This document shows positions 24,215 through 32,363 of a stretch of DNA of 37,331 bases, piece by piece. Source of the stretch: a bacterium. GTDB taxonomy: Bacteria; Bacillota; Clostridia; Lachnospirales; Lachnospiraceae. The DNA lies in the NCBI GenBank assembly GCA_022774325.1, contig JALFNN010000049.1, positions 1 through 37,331 on the forward strand. Direction: 5' to 3'. Every line of letters starts with the position of its first letter. Positions within the stretch are counted from its first letter, which is position 1. The position numbers and the translations under genes were made by a program. The notes beneath the pieces were generated by a model that did not search any database, was not told the DNA's origin, and saw only the letters and a program-made list of their open reading frames with translations.

Positions 24215-25096
24215 TTAGTTTTTTCCGGTTCCTGGGCTCTTCTGATTCATGAGCAGACGATCTTTCGCTGCCTGCCGGTTCGTCTTACGAAATTCTGTCG
24301 GAGTCATCCCGGTCTCCTGTTTAAAATTCTTTGTAAAAACCAGCGTGCTGTGATATCCACAGGCAACAGCGATATTTTCCACCGATTCTTCCGTAAGAAT
24401 CAACTGTTCTCTCGCTCTGGATATCCGGAATTTTGTCAGGAACTCCTTGGGCGACAGCTGCAGCTTATTTTTGAATAACGTATAAAGATAACTTCGATTT
24501 ACTCCCAGATAGCCTGCCAGTTCTTCTACCGTAAGTCCTGCCGCGTAATGATTCCGGATATAAGTCACCGCTTCTTGAATATAACGATTCTCTTTATTCT
24601 CTTCCATTAATTCCTCTATCACCACATCAGCTGCCAGAACCGAAAACAACTCGTATAACTTTCCCTGCAGATAATACAGATCTGAAACTGTTGATCTGGT
24701 ATGCTTCATCATATCCATCACAATTTCATTCAGCTTCTCCCCGTCCGCGCACCGGAAAATTCGCTGTTGACTGTTCAGTCCAATGTCCTGTATAAATTTT
24801 TTTGCACCGGTTCCACCTACTCCAACCCAGAGATAGCTCCAGGGTTCTTCCTGATCGGCCTGATAGAAGGTCAGTTCCTCCGGCTCGATGAGAAATCCCT
24901 GTCCCTTTGACAATTTGTATTTCTTTTCTCCCACCTGGTAAATACCTTTGCCATCCATAATATAGTGAATAATATAATTCGGACGACTTGCAGGACCATA
25001 ACTGTGCAGGGGTTCACACTGTGCAAAACCACAGAAACAAAGGTGAAATTCCTTGAACTTCGGTTCTAAAAGTTGTAATACATATGAATCTTCCAT
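24215..25096 (-). CDS. AraC family transcriptional activator
   Basis: A 293-residue regulator. The N-terminal cupin-like sugar-binding domain (about 10-150) has YIIHYIMDGKGIYQVGEKKYKLSKGQGFLIEP, typical of MsmR/RafR-like regulators. The C-terminal double helix-turn-helix (about 185-285) reads TVEELAGYLGVNRSYLYTLFK...SVENIAVACGYHSTLVFTKNFKQETGMTPTEFRKTN. It lies 7 bases after the MATE gene stop, and its stop is 90 bases before the galactosidase gene, which it probably activates in response to a galactoside. The ligand is inferred from context only. Confidence 0.92.
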   Translation of the reverse strand: MEDSYVLQLLEPKFKEFHLCFCGFAQCEPLHSYGPASRPNYIIHYIMDGKGIYQVGEKKYKLSKGQGFLIEPEELTFYQADQEEPWSYLWVGVGGTGAKKFIQDIGLNSQQRIFRCADGEKLNEIVMDMMKHTRSTVSDLYYLQGKLYELFSVLAADVVIEELMEENKENRYIQEAVTYIRNHYAAGLTVEELAGYLGVNRSYLYTLFKNKLQLSPKEFLTKFRISRAREQLILTEESVENIAVACGYHSTLVFTKNFKQETGMTPTEFRKTNRQAAKDRLLMNQKSPGTGKN

Positions 25097-25103
25097 CGTA
25101 TAC

Positions 25104-26507
25104 TTATTCCTCTTGCCTCTTAAGCTCCAGAAGTTTCAATTCCTTCAGTTCTCTCAGTGTAAAGAAACCGCACACAATCGCAGCCGCCGCATCGGCAATC
25201 GGTCCCGCATACATGACTCCGTCGATTCCCATGAATATAGGGAAAATGATAATGAGCGGGAGCAAAAACAGAATCTGTCTTGTCAGCGACATAAACACAC
25301 CCAATTTTGATTTCCCGATGGAATTAAAGAAATTGGACGTAACCGGCTGGATTCCATTGATCAGCGTCAGGAACATAAAAATACGAAAATACCGTTCTGA
25401 AAACTGGAAATATAGCTCACTTCCCTTCCCAAATACAGAAATGATCTGTCTCGGGAACACCTGGAAGCAGAAAAATGCAATACCCGAAAGCACCGTTGCC
25501 GTTCCCACTGCAAGAAGATAAGTCTTCCGTACACGATTGTATTTCTTCGCCCCGTAATTGTAACCGATGATCGGCTGTACCCCCTGGGAGATTCCGATGA
25601 TAAACGACATAAAGATCATATTTACCTTCGATATGATTCCCGCACATGCAAGCGGAATATCACTTCCATAAACGGAACATGCCCCATAATACGCAAGCGT
25701 GTTGTTCATCACGATCTGCACAACTGCCATAGCTATCTGATTGAAGCATGCACTCATTCCCAGCTTGAAAATATTCAGACAGCGGATTTTCTTCATCCGG
25801 AAACAGCCCTTCTCCAGACGAATATTCCTAAAACGAAACATATAGCGGAGACTGATCGTAAATGACAGGATCTGTCCCATAATAGTCGCAAGCGCAGCAC
25901 CAGACATTCCCATGTGGAATGCAAAAATAAAAATCGGATCCAGAATCGTATTTACAATTGCCCCGGCAAGCATGGACATCATCGAATAATTCGGACTGCC
26001 ATCTGCCAGAATCAGTTTACTCATACCGGTATTTGCAATCAGAAACGGAAATCCGATTGCCACAATCCTGGTGTATTCCTCCGCATACGGCAATACATCG
26101 CTGGTCGCACCGAAAAACTTAAGCATCGGAGTCAGAAACAGTAAGGCAACCGCAAGCAGACAGATTCCGAAGATACCCATCAGAACAATAGCATTCCCGG
26201 CATATCCGCCGGATTCCTTTTTGTCCCCTTCCCCCAGTTTCAAAGAGAAATTCGTTGCACCTCCGATTCCGATCAGCAGGGAAATCGCTGTGCATGTCGT
26301 CGATAGTGGAAAGGCGATATTCGTTGCCGCATTTCCAAGCATTCCTACACCCTGACCTATAAAAATCTGATCCACAATATTATATAACGCTGTAACCAGC
26401 ATGGATATAATGCACGGGATTGCAAAATTCACCAAAAGTTTTGACTCTTTTTCAAAGCCAAGCGGATTGTACTGATCCTCCATATTCTGCATAGAATGCT
26501 GTCCCAT
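25104..26507 (-). CDS. MATE family multidrug/cation antiporter
   Basis: A 467-residue membrane protein with about 12 segments in two homologous halves. The family pattern is clear: IPCIISMLVTALYNIVDQIFIGQGVG near residue 30 and the second copy at GIISKVNMIFMSFIIGISQGVQPIIGYNYGAKKYNRVRK. These transporters export cationic drugs or metabolites using Na+ or H+. AAGGAGG is 7 bases upstream of the ATG. It has its own promoter at 26567-26596 and probably reads through into the AraC-type regulator. Confidence 0.93.
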   Translation of the reverse strand: MGQHSMQNMEDQYNPLGFEKESKLLVNFAIPCIISMLVTALYNIVDQIFIGQGVGMLGNAATNIAFPLSTTCTAISLLIGIGGATNFSLKLGEGDKKESGGYAGNAIVLMGIFGICLLAVALLFLTPMLKFFGATSDVLPYAEEYTRIVAIGFPFLIANTGMSKLILADGSPNYSMMSMLAGAIVNTILDPIFIFAFHMGMSGAALATIMGQILSFTISLRYMFRFRNIRLEKGCFRMKKIRCLNIFKLGMSACFNQIAMAVVQIVMNNTLAYYGACSVYGSDIPLACAGIISKVNMIFMSFIIGISQGVQPIIGYNYGAKKYNRVRKTYLLAVGTATVLSGIAFFCFQVFPRQIISVFGKGSELYFQFSERYFRIFMFLTLINGIQPVTSNFFNSIGKSKLGVFMSLTRQILFLLPLIIIFPIFMGIDGVMYAGPIADAAAAIVCGFFTLRELKELKLLELKRQEE

Positions 26508-26566
26508 TGCTCTGCCTCCTTATATTTTTTCTTCCGTTTGTTCCCCTGTAATTTGTACACGAAATC

Positions 26567-26596
26567 ATGATACACCTTTTTTTTCTTCTCTGTCAA
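26567..26596 (-). promoter_or_regulatory. Promoter of the MATE operon
   Basis: TTGACA (26591-26596) and TATCAT (26567-26572) on the minus strand are 18 bases apart. Upstream at 26599-26616 a small hairpin (AGGGAC / GTCCCT) resembles a decayed copy of the REP-like family seen near metG. Confidence 0.6.
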
Positions 26597-26688
26597 CAAG
26601 GGACATGTGCGTCCCTGGCACGTAACCGGAAGAAATGCCGGCTGCTGTATGAACAGTAATCGGAAGTCACTTCAGGCTACTATGCGAA

Positions 26689-26748
26689 AAAACCGCATCA
26701 TTTCCAATAATGCCTTACTTGATACCTTACCAGAAATGATGCGGTTTT
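26689..26748. terminator. Strong bidirectional terminator of the LCP/kinase operon
   Basis: A perfect 15-bp stem (26689-26703 with 26734-26748) with a 30-base loop. T-rich runs lie on both sides: TTTTTT within the minus-strand 3' arm, and CTATTTTTT on the plus strand. It marks the end of the long minus-strand gene set beginning beyond the right edge. Confidence 0.85.
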
Positions 26749-26779
26749 CTATTTTTTATACTGCGGACTGCTCTCCCAC

Positions 26780-27718
26780 TTAGTACAACAATTCATTCAA
26801 ATATTTTTTATTTGCTTCAATATCGATTTCCAGCACGTCCATTCCTTCATAAGTAACCGGCTGGTATGCCCCTTCGGTCGGCATGCTTGCCTGCTGCATC
26901 CTCAGATTGTCGATCGCCAGTACTTGTTTTGCCAAATCATAAATCTCCGTCACGCTCATGTTTGTTTTCACATGATTCATGCAGTAATTGATCAGAGGCA
27001 GGATGGCGGAAGCATCTTTCTCCGCCATAATCTGGCGGTAGATTCCGTACATAACGCTTCTCTGTCGTCTGGTCCGTTCAAAATCGCTTCCAAGTGTACG
27101 ATTGCGTGCATGGGCCAAAGCCTGCGATCCGGTTAATGTCATATCGCCGCTCTGTATATCCGGCATTCCGTTCTGGCGGTAGTATTCCGCCTCTTCTTCC
27201 GTAATGAAAACTTTTACCCCGCCGATTTCATCAATAATACTGACCAGATTTTCAAAATCAATGGTTATATAATTCTGGATATCCAGGTCATAGGTCTTGT
27301 TGATCGTATTGATCGTCAGTCCGATTCCTCCATATGCATAAGTGTGCCCCAACCTGCTTTTCCCGTATCCGTCAATATCTACTAATGAGTCCCTCAGAAA
27401 AGACACGACCGTTGATTTATTCTTACTCTTATTGAACGATACAAGCATCATGCTGTCAGAACGTCCCATATCGGAATTCGGATCGCGGGAATCCGTACCA
27501 ACTAAAAGTACGTTGAAAACATCTTCGTCCTTTGGATCTTCCTGTGCTATTTTTACACTTTTTGCGGTTGGGTCCACCTGATCTTCCGGTACGATCGAGA
27601 CAACATCCTGATAATATTTCCATGCGATCGATCCATAGATACCGACATTCAGCAAGATTGCCGCCCCTAATAATAATCCAAGAATTTTTCTTGTTCTGTT
27701 TCTCTTGAAAAATCTCAT
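26780..27718 (-). CDS. LytR-CpsA-Psr (LCP) family glycopolymer ligase
   Basis: A 312-residue membrane-anchored protein. Residues 12-33 form the single N-terminal membrane segment. The extracellular LCP domain follows, with LLVGTDSRD, GRSDSMMLVSF and STVVSFLRDSLVDIDGYG, then HARNRTLGSDFERTRRQRSVM with the usual Arg cluster that binds polyprenyl-pyrophosphate. These enzymes transfer glycopolymers such as capsule or wall polysaccharides to peptidoglycan. It is the last gene of the tyrosine-kinase/phosphatase set, 10 bases after the kinase, followed by a terminator. The partner polysaccharide is not encoded here. Confidence 0.92.
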   Translation of the reverse strand: MRFFKRNRTRKILGLLLGAAILLNVGIYGSIAWKYYQDVVSIVPEDQVDPTAKSVKIAQEDPKDEDVFNVLLVGTDSRDPNSDMGRSDSMMLVSFNKSKNKSTVVSFLRDSLVDIDGYGKSRLGHTYAYGGIGLTINTINKTYDLDIQNYITIDFENLVSIIDEIGGVKVFITEEEAEYYRQNGMPDIQSGDMTLTGSQALAHARNRTLGSDFERTRRQRSVMYGIYRQIMAEKDASAILPLINYCMNHVKTNMSVTEIYDLAKQVLAIDNLRMQQASMPTEGAYQPVTYEGMDVLEIDIEANKKYLNELLY

Positions 27719-27728
27719 CTGTCTCCTC

Positions 27729-29237
27729 CTACTCTTTTATGATTCGCCCGTATTGATCCTGTGTACCCTTCGGGGCATTTCCATAATGCCTGTATGAGTC
27801 CGATTCTTTTTTCACGCCATACCGACTGTAACCACTATAGCGTTTGTAGCCGTAGCCATAACCGTAGCCATATCCGTAACCACGACCGCGGCTTTGGTTG
27901 TCCCCGTTAAAGGTGTAACCGATCAGGTGAATACCGCTCATTACAAGTGACTGGATTCCTTCCCGGATCTGCTGCATCTTGGTATAATCATATCGGATCA
28001 CATAGAGCGCCGCATCCACATACCTTGCAAGAACCGCCGCATCGGCCAGAATACCGGATGGTGCTGTATCCAGTATAATAAGATCCGCCTGTTTTTTCAA
28101 CGTATGAATCAGTGCTTCCATTCGTTTTGTTCCCAGCAGCTTCGTGTTCTTTTCATCATTATTCCCACCGTACAGAATTTCAAGACTTCCCTTACCTGTT
28201 TCTACACGGATCAATGCATCATTCAGAGCGGTTTCTTTTTTCAAAACAGCGCCCAGCCCCGGATGCGTTTCCTGTTCATTCATCACTCCGGCGACGGATG
28301 GATTTCTCATATCACAATCAATCAGGATAACTTTCTTTCCCTGATTTGCAATAGAGATTGCCAGATTGACTGCAAGTGTTGTTTTGCCTTCCCCCGGTAT
28401 GGAACTGGTAATCATGATTGATTTGAATTGATTCTCCTCCATATCTTTCATGACCTTGATCCGAAGCTTACGGATTGCTTCCACATATCCCTGCGAAATT
28501 CTTTCATTTAACAGACAAAGAGAATTATTGAAAGTCTTCTTTTTTCTCTTCTTAACCTGAATATACGGAATACTTCCGCAATCCATCAGGTTGATTTGAT
28601 TTTTCAATTCTTTCTTTGATTTCACAGTCCTTCTTGTAAGAACATAAAACGCCAGTATCGCAAATCCGAAGCCGGCACCCTTAAGTGCCCCTCGCTTATA
28701 CGAGCCGCGGATTACTTCTTCTCTTCTTGTGTCAGACGGGATTCCCGTTTCGTCCAATACGGTCAGTTTCGTCTTTCCTACGACAAATTCTGCTACCTCC
28801 GGATAGTTCTTGAGGACAGACTGAAGCGTGTTATATGCCACCTGCGGATCACTCGACGTCACGGAAATGGTCAATAGATTCGTCCCCTCATCCGCCACCG
28901 CGCTGACCGTTCCGGGGATCTGCGTAAGCCCCATATCCTCCGCCACAACATCCGCGAGAACTCCACTGCTTAGAATATATGGGAAAATCTGTGCCATATC
29001 TTCTGCCGAACTTCCTGTAGAAGATGTAACCGATACCGTAGCCTCTGCCACATATTGCGAGACATAACTGGTACTTGTTGAAAAATACCCTCTTATCGCA
29101 AACACAACGGTCAATACAAGGATCAACCACCATAGTTTACGCAGCCCCTGACAAAAATCCACAAAAAGCGAAGTAATATCAATTTTTTCCAACTCTCTTC
29201 TTGATTCATTTTCAAATACTTCTTTATACTCTTCCAT
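27729..29237 (-). CDS. Wzz-like chain-length regulator fused to tyrosine kinase, with Gly-Tyr repeat tail
   Basis: A 502-residue bacterial tyrosine kinase (BY-kinase). Residues about 1-200 are the Wzz domain with two membrane segments (about 35-52 and 190-206). The cytoplasmic kinase has Walker A SSIPGEGKTTLAVN near 278, Walker A' VILIDCDMRNPS and Walker B LIILDTAPSG. The C-terminal tail is extreme: six Gly-Tyr units in a row, twelve tyrosines in about 50 residues. Tail tyrosines are the autophosphorylation sites in the family. This is the second of two adjacent kinases, 5 bases after the first, and it is fused rather than split as in streptococcal CpsC/CpsD. Confidence 0.93.
   Translation of the reverse strand: MEEYKEVFENESRRELEKIDITSLFVDFCQGLRKLWWLILVLTVVFAIRGYFSTSTSYVSQYVAEATVSVTSSTGSSAEDMAQIFPYILSSGVLADVVAEDMGLTQIPGTVSAVADEGTNLLTISVTSSDPQVAYNTLQSVLKNYPEVAEFVVGKTKLTVLDETGIPSDTRREEVIRGSYKRGALKGAGFGFAILAFYVLTRRTVKSKKELKNQINLMDCGSIPYIQVKKRKKKTFNNSLCLLNERISQGYVEAIRKLRIKVMKDMEENQFKSIMITSSIPGEGKTTLAVNLAISIANQGKKVILIDCDMRNPSVAGVMNEQETHPGLGAVLKKETALNDALIRVETGKGSLEILYGGNNDEKNTKLLGTKRMEALIHTLKKQADLIILDTAPSGILADAAVLARYVDAALYVIRYDYTKMQQIREGIQSLVMSGIHLIGYTFNGDNQSRGRGYGYGYGYGYGYKRYSGYSRYGVKKESDSYRHYGNAPKGTQDQYGRIIKE
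27847..27881 (-). repeat. Tandem Gly-Tyr codon repeat in the kinase tail
   Basis: Six consecutive GGN-TAY codon pairs, written on the plus strand as alternating GTAGCC-like hexamers. The codons vary (TAC and TAT, GGC and GGT), so the repeat is held by protein selection rather than being a recent slippage product. Confidence 0.7.
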
Positions 29238-29242
29238 GTACC

Positions 29243-30694
29243 TTATTTCCTTCTATGATTATAGTGCCCGTAATATCCATACTCACCATATTTCCCATAA
29301 TAGCGCCCGATTGTCTGATCTGCCGCACCGGCAAAGGATTTTACACCGTTTAGAACAACTCCCAGAATTTTCGCGTGACCGTCACGGAATTCATCCAGAA
29401 TGTCATTTACATCTTCAGCCAGCATATAATTCTGCCTCACCACCATGAGCACGGCATCCGCATGCTGCGCCCACACCTGTGCATCTCCCAGAAGTCCTGC
29501 CGGCGGAGTGTCAATGATCACATAATCCGCACTCTTGCGGCATGCTTCCAGCAGGATGGGCAAGCGCTCTGAATAAAGCAGTTCTGTGGAAGAAGAGTAG
29601 CAATTTCTTCCGCCCAGGAAAAACAAACGTGGTCTTTCTCCCGTTATCAGGATATCCGACAAATGACCGGAACCTTTTAAGAACTCACCAAGCTCTTTCT
29701 GTTCTGTTTCCTTCTGATTGAAAATAAGAAACTGGGAAGGTCTGCGAATATCGCCGTCTATCAGGATCACTTTCTTCCCCTGGTCCGCGAGACTGATGGC
29801 AAGATTCGCCGCCACCGTAGATTTTCCTTCATTCTCAGACACACTGGTCACGACCAGGGCTTTTCTCCCCTCTTTCGCCATCTGATATTCTACCTTCGCC
29901 GTCGCCTTTTTATAGCTTTCTACAAAGGCAAATCCAGAAAGCGGGTTATCAATCAGAACCGCCGCTTTTTTTCGGCTTAACACATCTCTTACAGTCTTAT
30001 ATTTATACTCGAAACTGATCGATCCAAGACTTCTTGCATCCAGCTTTTTCTCAATCTCATTCTCCTGCTTTACCGTATTGTGCATCACCGACAACAGCCC
30101 GAATAGCAGCGTACAGATCGCCGCACCTGCGAGAAATCCTTTCTTCGCCTGGGCACGCGCATCCAGCGGATTCGCGGATGCGTACGGCATCTTCGGTTCC
30201 TCCAGAACGTTTAATACTGCATTTCCAACCGTGTAAATAGATACTTCCGTATAATGATCCATAATCGTACGGATAATATCAATGGATTCCCTTGCATTAT
30301 CCGCCGTCACACTCAAGGTGAGCAGATTGGTTCCTTCCATAACGTCTGTCTGGATCTTCGCATCTACCTCTTCTATCCCCAGATTTTCACAGATGATCTT
30401 CTTCATCACATTGCTTTTCAGCGTTTTCTCCAAAACCTGCGCCATATTATAAGTCGCGCTTAAATTGCTGTAAGAATAATTGCTTTCTTTCGAACCGACC
30501 ACGAAGGTTGCTGTCGAAGTGTATTCGGGAACATACTTTATATTTGCCGCAACATAGAACAGCATCGCCCCCGCGAGCGCTCCCAGAATGATCGCCCACC
30601 AATTGTGAAGAATATCCTGCACCAGAGTAAAAAGATCGATCCCCATATCGACAGCCTCCGCGATTTCTTCCCGTTGTCTTTCCTCTCTGCTCAT
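29243..30694 (-). CDS. Wzz-like chain-length regulator fused to tyrosine kinase (first copy)
   Basis: A 483-residue BY-kinase. The Wzz domain (about 20-200) has membrane segments near residues 30-50 and 180-200. The kinase half has a P-loop SENEGKSTVAAN near 285, Walker A' VILIDGDIRRPSQF and Walker B VIIDTPPAG. The tail holds seven tyrosines (RYYGKYGEYGYYGHY). The ATG at 30694 has GGAGG 9 bases upstream and lies just inside the preceding gene's stop; an in-frame ATG at 30712 is less likely. It controls length and export of a surface polysaccharide in known systems, under the CpsB-type phosphatase encoded upstream. Confidence 0.92.
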   Translation of the reverse strand: MSREERQREEIAEAVDMGIDLFTLVQDILHNWWAIILGALAGAMLFYVAANIKYVPEYTSTATFVVGSKESNYSYSNLSATYNMAQVLEKTLKSNVMKKIICENLGIEEVDAKIQTDVMEGTNLLTLSVTADNARESIDIIRTIMDHYTEVSIYTVGNAVLNVLEEPKMPYASANPLDARAQAKKGFLAGAAICTLLFGLLSVMHNTVKQENEIEKKLDARSLGSISFEYKYKTVRDVLSRKKAAVLIDNPLSGFAFVESYKKATAKVEYQMAKEGRKALVVTSVSENEGKSTVAANLAISLADQGKKVILIDGDIRRPSQFLIFNQKETEQKELGEFLKGSGHLSDILITGERPRLFFLGGRNCYSSSTELLYSERLPILLEACRKSADYVIIDTPPAGLLGDAQVWAQHADAVLMVVRQNYMLAEDVNDILDEFRDGHAKILGVVLNGVKSFAGAADQTIGRYYGKYGEYGYYGHYNHRRK

Positions 30695-30695
30695 T

Positions 30696-31568
30696 CTACT
30701 CTTCCTCCACAACTACAAATAGCTTCGTGACCGCTGTCGATGCATTTTCACCGGTGTAACTGTATTCTACCGTGTATACCCCGGGATTCGCATAGTCCAC
30801 TTTCGAATCAATCCGAATGGCCTCCCTCGTCCCGGCCAGGAACTCTTCATCCTCTTCATACAGATATTCTGTCCCATTTTTCTCGATTCCTATAATCAAA
30901 GATTCCGGATCGATCATCTGATTTACTTTCGTGTATACAATATAATCCGAAAGAAGTGGATACTCTTTTCCGTTTTCCTCACGGTCATTTGCTTCCGTAA
31001 CAGTCATCTCGATTTCCACTTGGCACACATCTCCGGCACTATTGCTGACCTGCAGAGTCACCGGATAATCTCCGGTCAGGGAACTATAATAACTGTCATC
31101 CCAAATCGTCCGGATCTGACTGCTTAAGTCGCCATCCAGACAATCCTCCGCCGACATGCCTTCCCGGATCACCTGCTCAATCTCTTCTGAAGCGGTAAAC
31201 CGGAACGGTTTTTTCATATAGATCTTTGGCGAAACATAATCGGTATATTCTACAGATCGTTCCAGTGTTCCGATATTATTTGCCTCATCAAAAACAACAT
31301 ACGTTATGTTGCGCCTGTTATTGATAAAATGCGTCATGGCGGAGATCCGGATATACTCTGTAAGATCTCCATCTTTATCATCCTTCGCCGTCACGCCTCC
31401 CAGCAGTGCGGCTTCTCCATCCTTCACACTGACAGAGATCGTGTCCTCTTCACACGTGATCACAGGCGCCGTATCATCGGCCATCATCTTCTCTTTCACC
31501 TGATAGCCTGTAAACAAAGCGAACGATACGGTAAATACCAGACATATCATCATTTGCAATCTTCTCAT
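30696..31568 (-). CDS. Membrane-anchored protein with Ig-like (DUF5011-type) repeats
   Basis: A 290-residue protein with an N-terminal signal anchor (about 4-22), then Ig-like beta-domains. Recognisable pieces are APVITCEEDTISVSVKDGEAALLGGVTAKDDKDGDLT and later AEDCLDGDLSS, the usual DxxDGDLT calcium-like turn of DUF5011/HYR repeats, and a final VDYANPGVYTVEYSY strand pair. It probably lies outside the cell, tethered to the membrane, and may help the polysaccharide export system contact the wall. The start at 31568 has AAGGAAG upstream. It sits between the CpsB-type phosphatase and the kinases, a context also seen in clostridial exopolysaccharide clusters (recalled, not checked). Confidence 0.7.
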   Translation of the reverse strand: MRRLQMMICLVFTVSFALFTGYQVKEKMMADDTAPVITCEEDTISVSVKDGEAALLGGVTAKDDKDGDLTEYIRISAMTHFINNRRNITYVVFDEANNIGTLERSVEYTDYVSPKIYMKKPFRFTASEEIEQVIREGMSAEDCLDGDLSSQIRTIWDDSYYSSLTGDYPVTLQVSNSAGDVCQVEIEMTVTEANDREENGKEYPLLSDYIVYTKVNQMIDPESLIIGIEKNGTEYLYEEDEEFLAGTREAIRIDSKVDYANPGVYTVEYSYTGENASTAVTKLFVVVEEE

Positions 31569-31583
31569 AATCAACTTCCTTAT

Positions 31584-32345
31584 CTATACTTCATAATCAG
31601 AGAACGGGATCGGCTCCAGTCTCAGGATCGGCTGATTCTTGCAGATCCTTGCGGGATTATGCTGAAACAACAGATCCGCTATCTTCTTCGAATACTGCTC
31701 ACAGACCACCTCGTACGCATCCTGAAGATATGGCGTTCTCCGAAACGGGCTGTGGGCATCACTTGCCACCACGGACACAAGATTGTGGGAAAGCATCTGC
31801 TGCGCACATCTTAGCGCATTTCTTCCAAATCTCCCGAGGATACTTCCTTTGTTAACCTGTATAATGTATCCTCTTTTGCGCCACTGATAGGCAATCTGCG
31901 GATAATCCTGTATAAATTCATACCTTTCTGCATGCGCAATGACCGGCCTCGCTCCAATCGCACTTACCCTTCTAAGAAGCTGCGATGCGAAATCAGGATC
32001 TTCATCGAAAGCGAATTCCATTAATATATATCGGCTCTGGTTAAGCGGCATGACCTTATGATCCACGATAATCTCCGGCAGATCGTGTGTGGCATAAACT
32101 TCCACTCCCGGATAGAGCGCAAGGGGAATCTGCTCCTCCTTTAACGCTCTGACACAATCCTGATACAGCTTAACATAGGCATCGCTGAAATAATTATCAA
32201 AAAGTCCCGGAAGATTACAATGCGGTGTCGCCACCATTGCTGTCACTCCACTTTCCACCGCCATTTTCGCCATCTCAAGTGTTTCATACATATCCTCCGC
32301 ACCGTCATCGATTCCAGGCAAAATATGACTATGTATATCTATCAT
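31584..32345 (-). CDS. CpsB/YwqE-type tyrosine-protein phosphatase (PHP family)
   Basis: A 253-residue metal-dependent phosphatase. PHP motifs are in order: MIDIHSHILPGIDDGAEDM at the start (metal ligands His4 and His6), ATPHCN near residue 40, AHAERYEFIQDYP near 135 and VVASDAHSP near 190. CpsB enzymes use Mn2+ to dephosphorylate the tyrosine tails of BY-kinases. It starts only 18 bases after the ABC exporter gene, and its stop is 15 bases before the Ig-like gene. It should oppose the two kinases encoded downstream. Confidence 0.95.
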   Translation of the reverse strand: MIDIHSHILPGIDDGAEDMYETLEMAKMAVESGVTAMVATPHCNLPGLFDNYFSDAYVKLYQDCVRALKEEQIPLALYPGVEVYATHDLPEIIVDHKVMPLNQSRYILMEFAFDEDPDFASQLLRRVSAIGARPVIAHAERYEFIQDYPQIAYQWRKRGYIIQVNKGSILGRFGRNALRCAQQMLSHNLVSVVASDAHSPFRRTPYLQDAYEVVCEQYSKKIADLLFQHNPARICKNQPILRLEPIPFSDYEV

Positions 32346-32363
32346 CTTCTCATCCTTTACATC

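Noticed and set aside
27847-27881. The Gly-Tyr repeat as an assembly or slippage artefact
   Set aside because: Synonymous codons vary through the repeat, which argues against a recent artefact.
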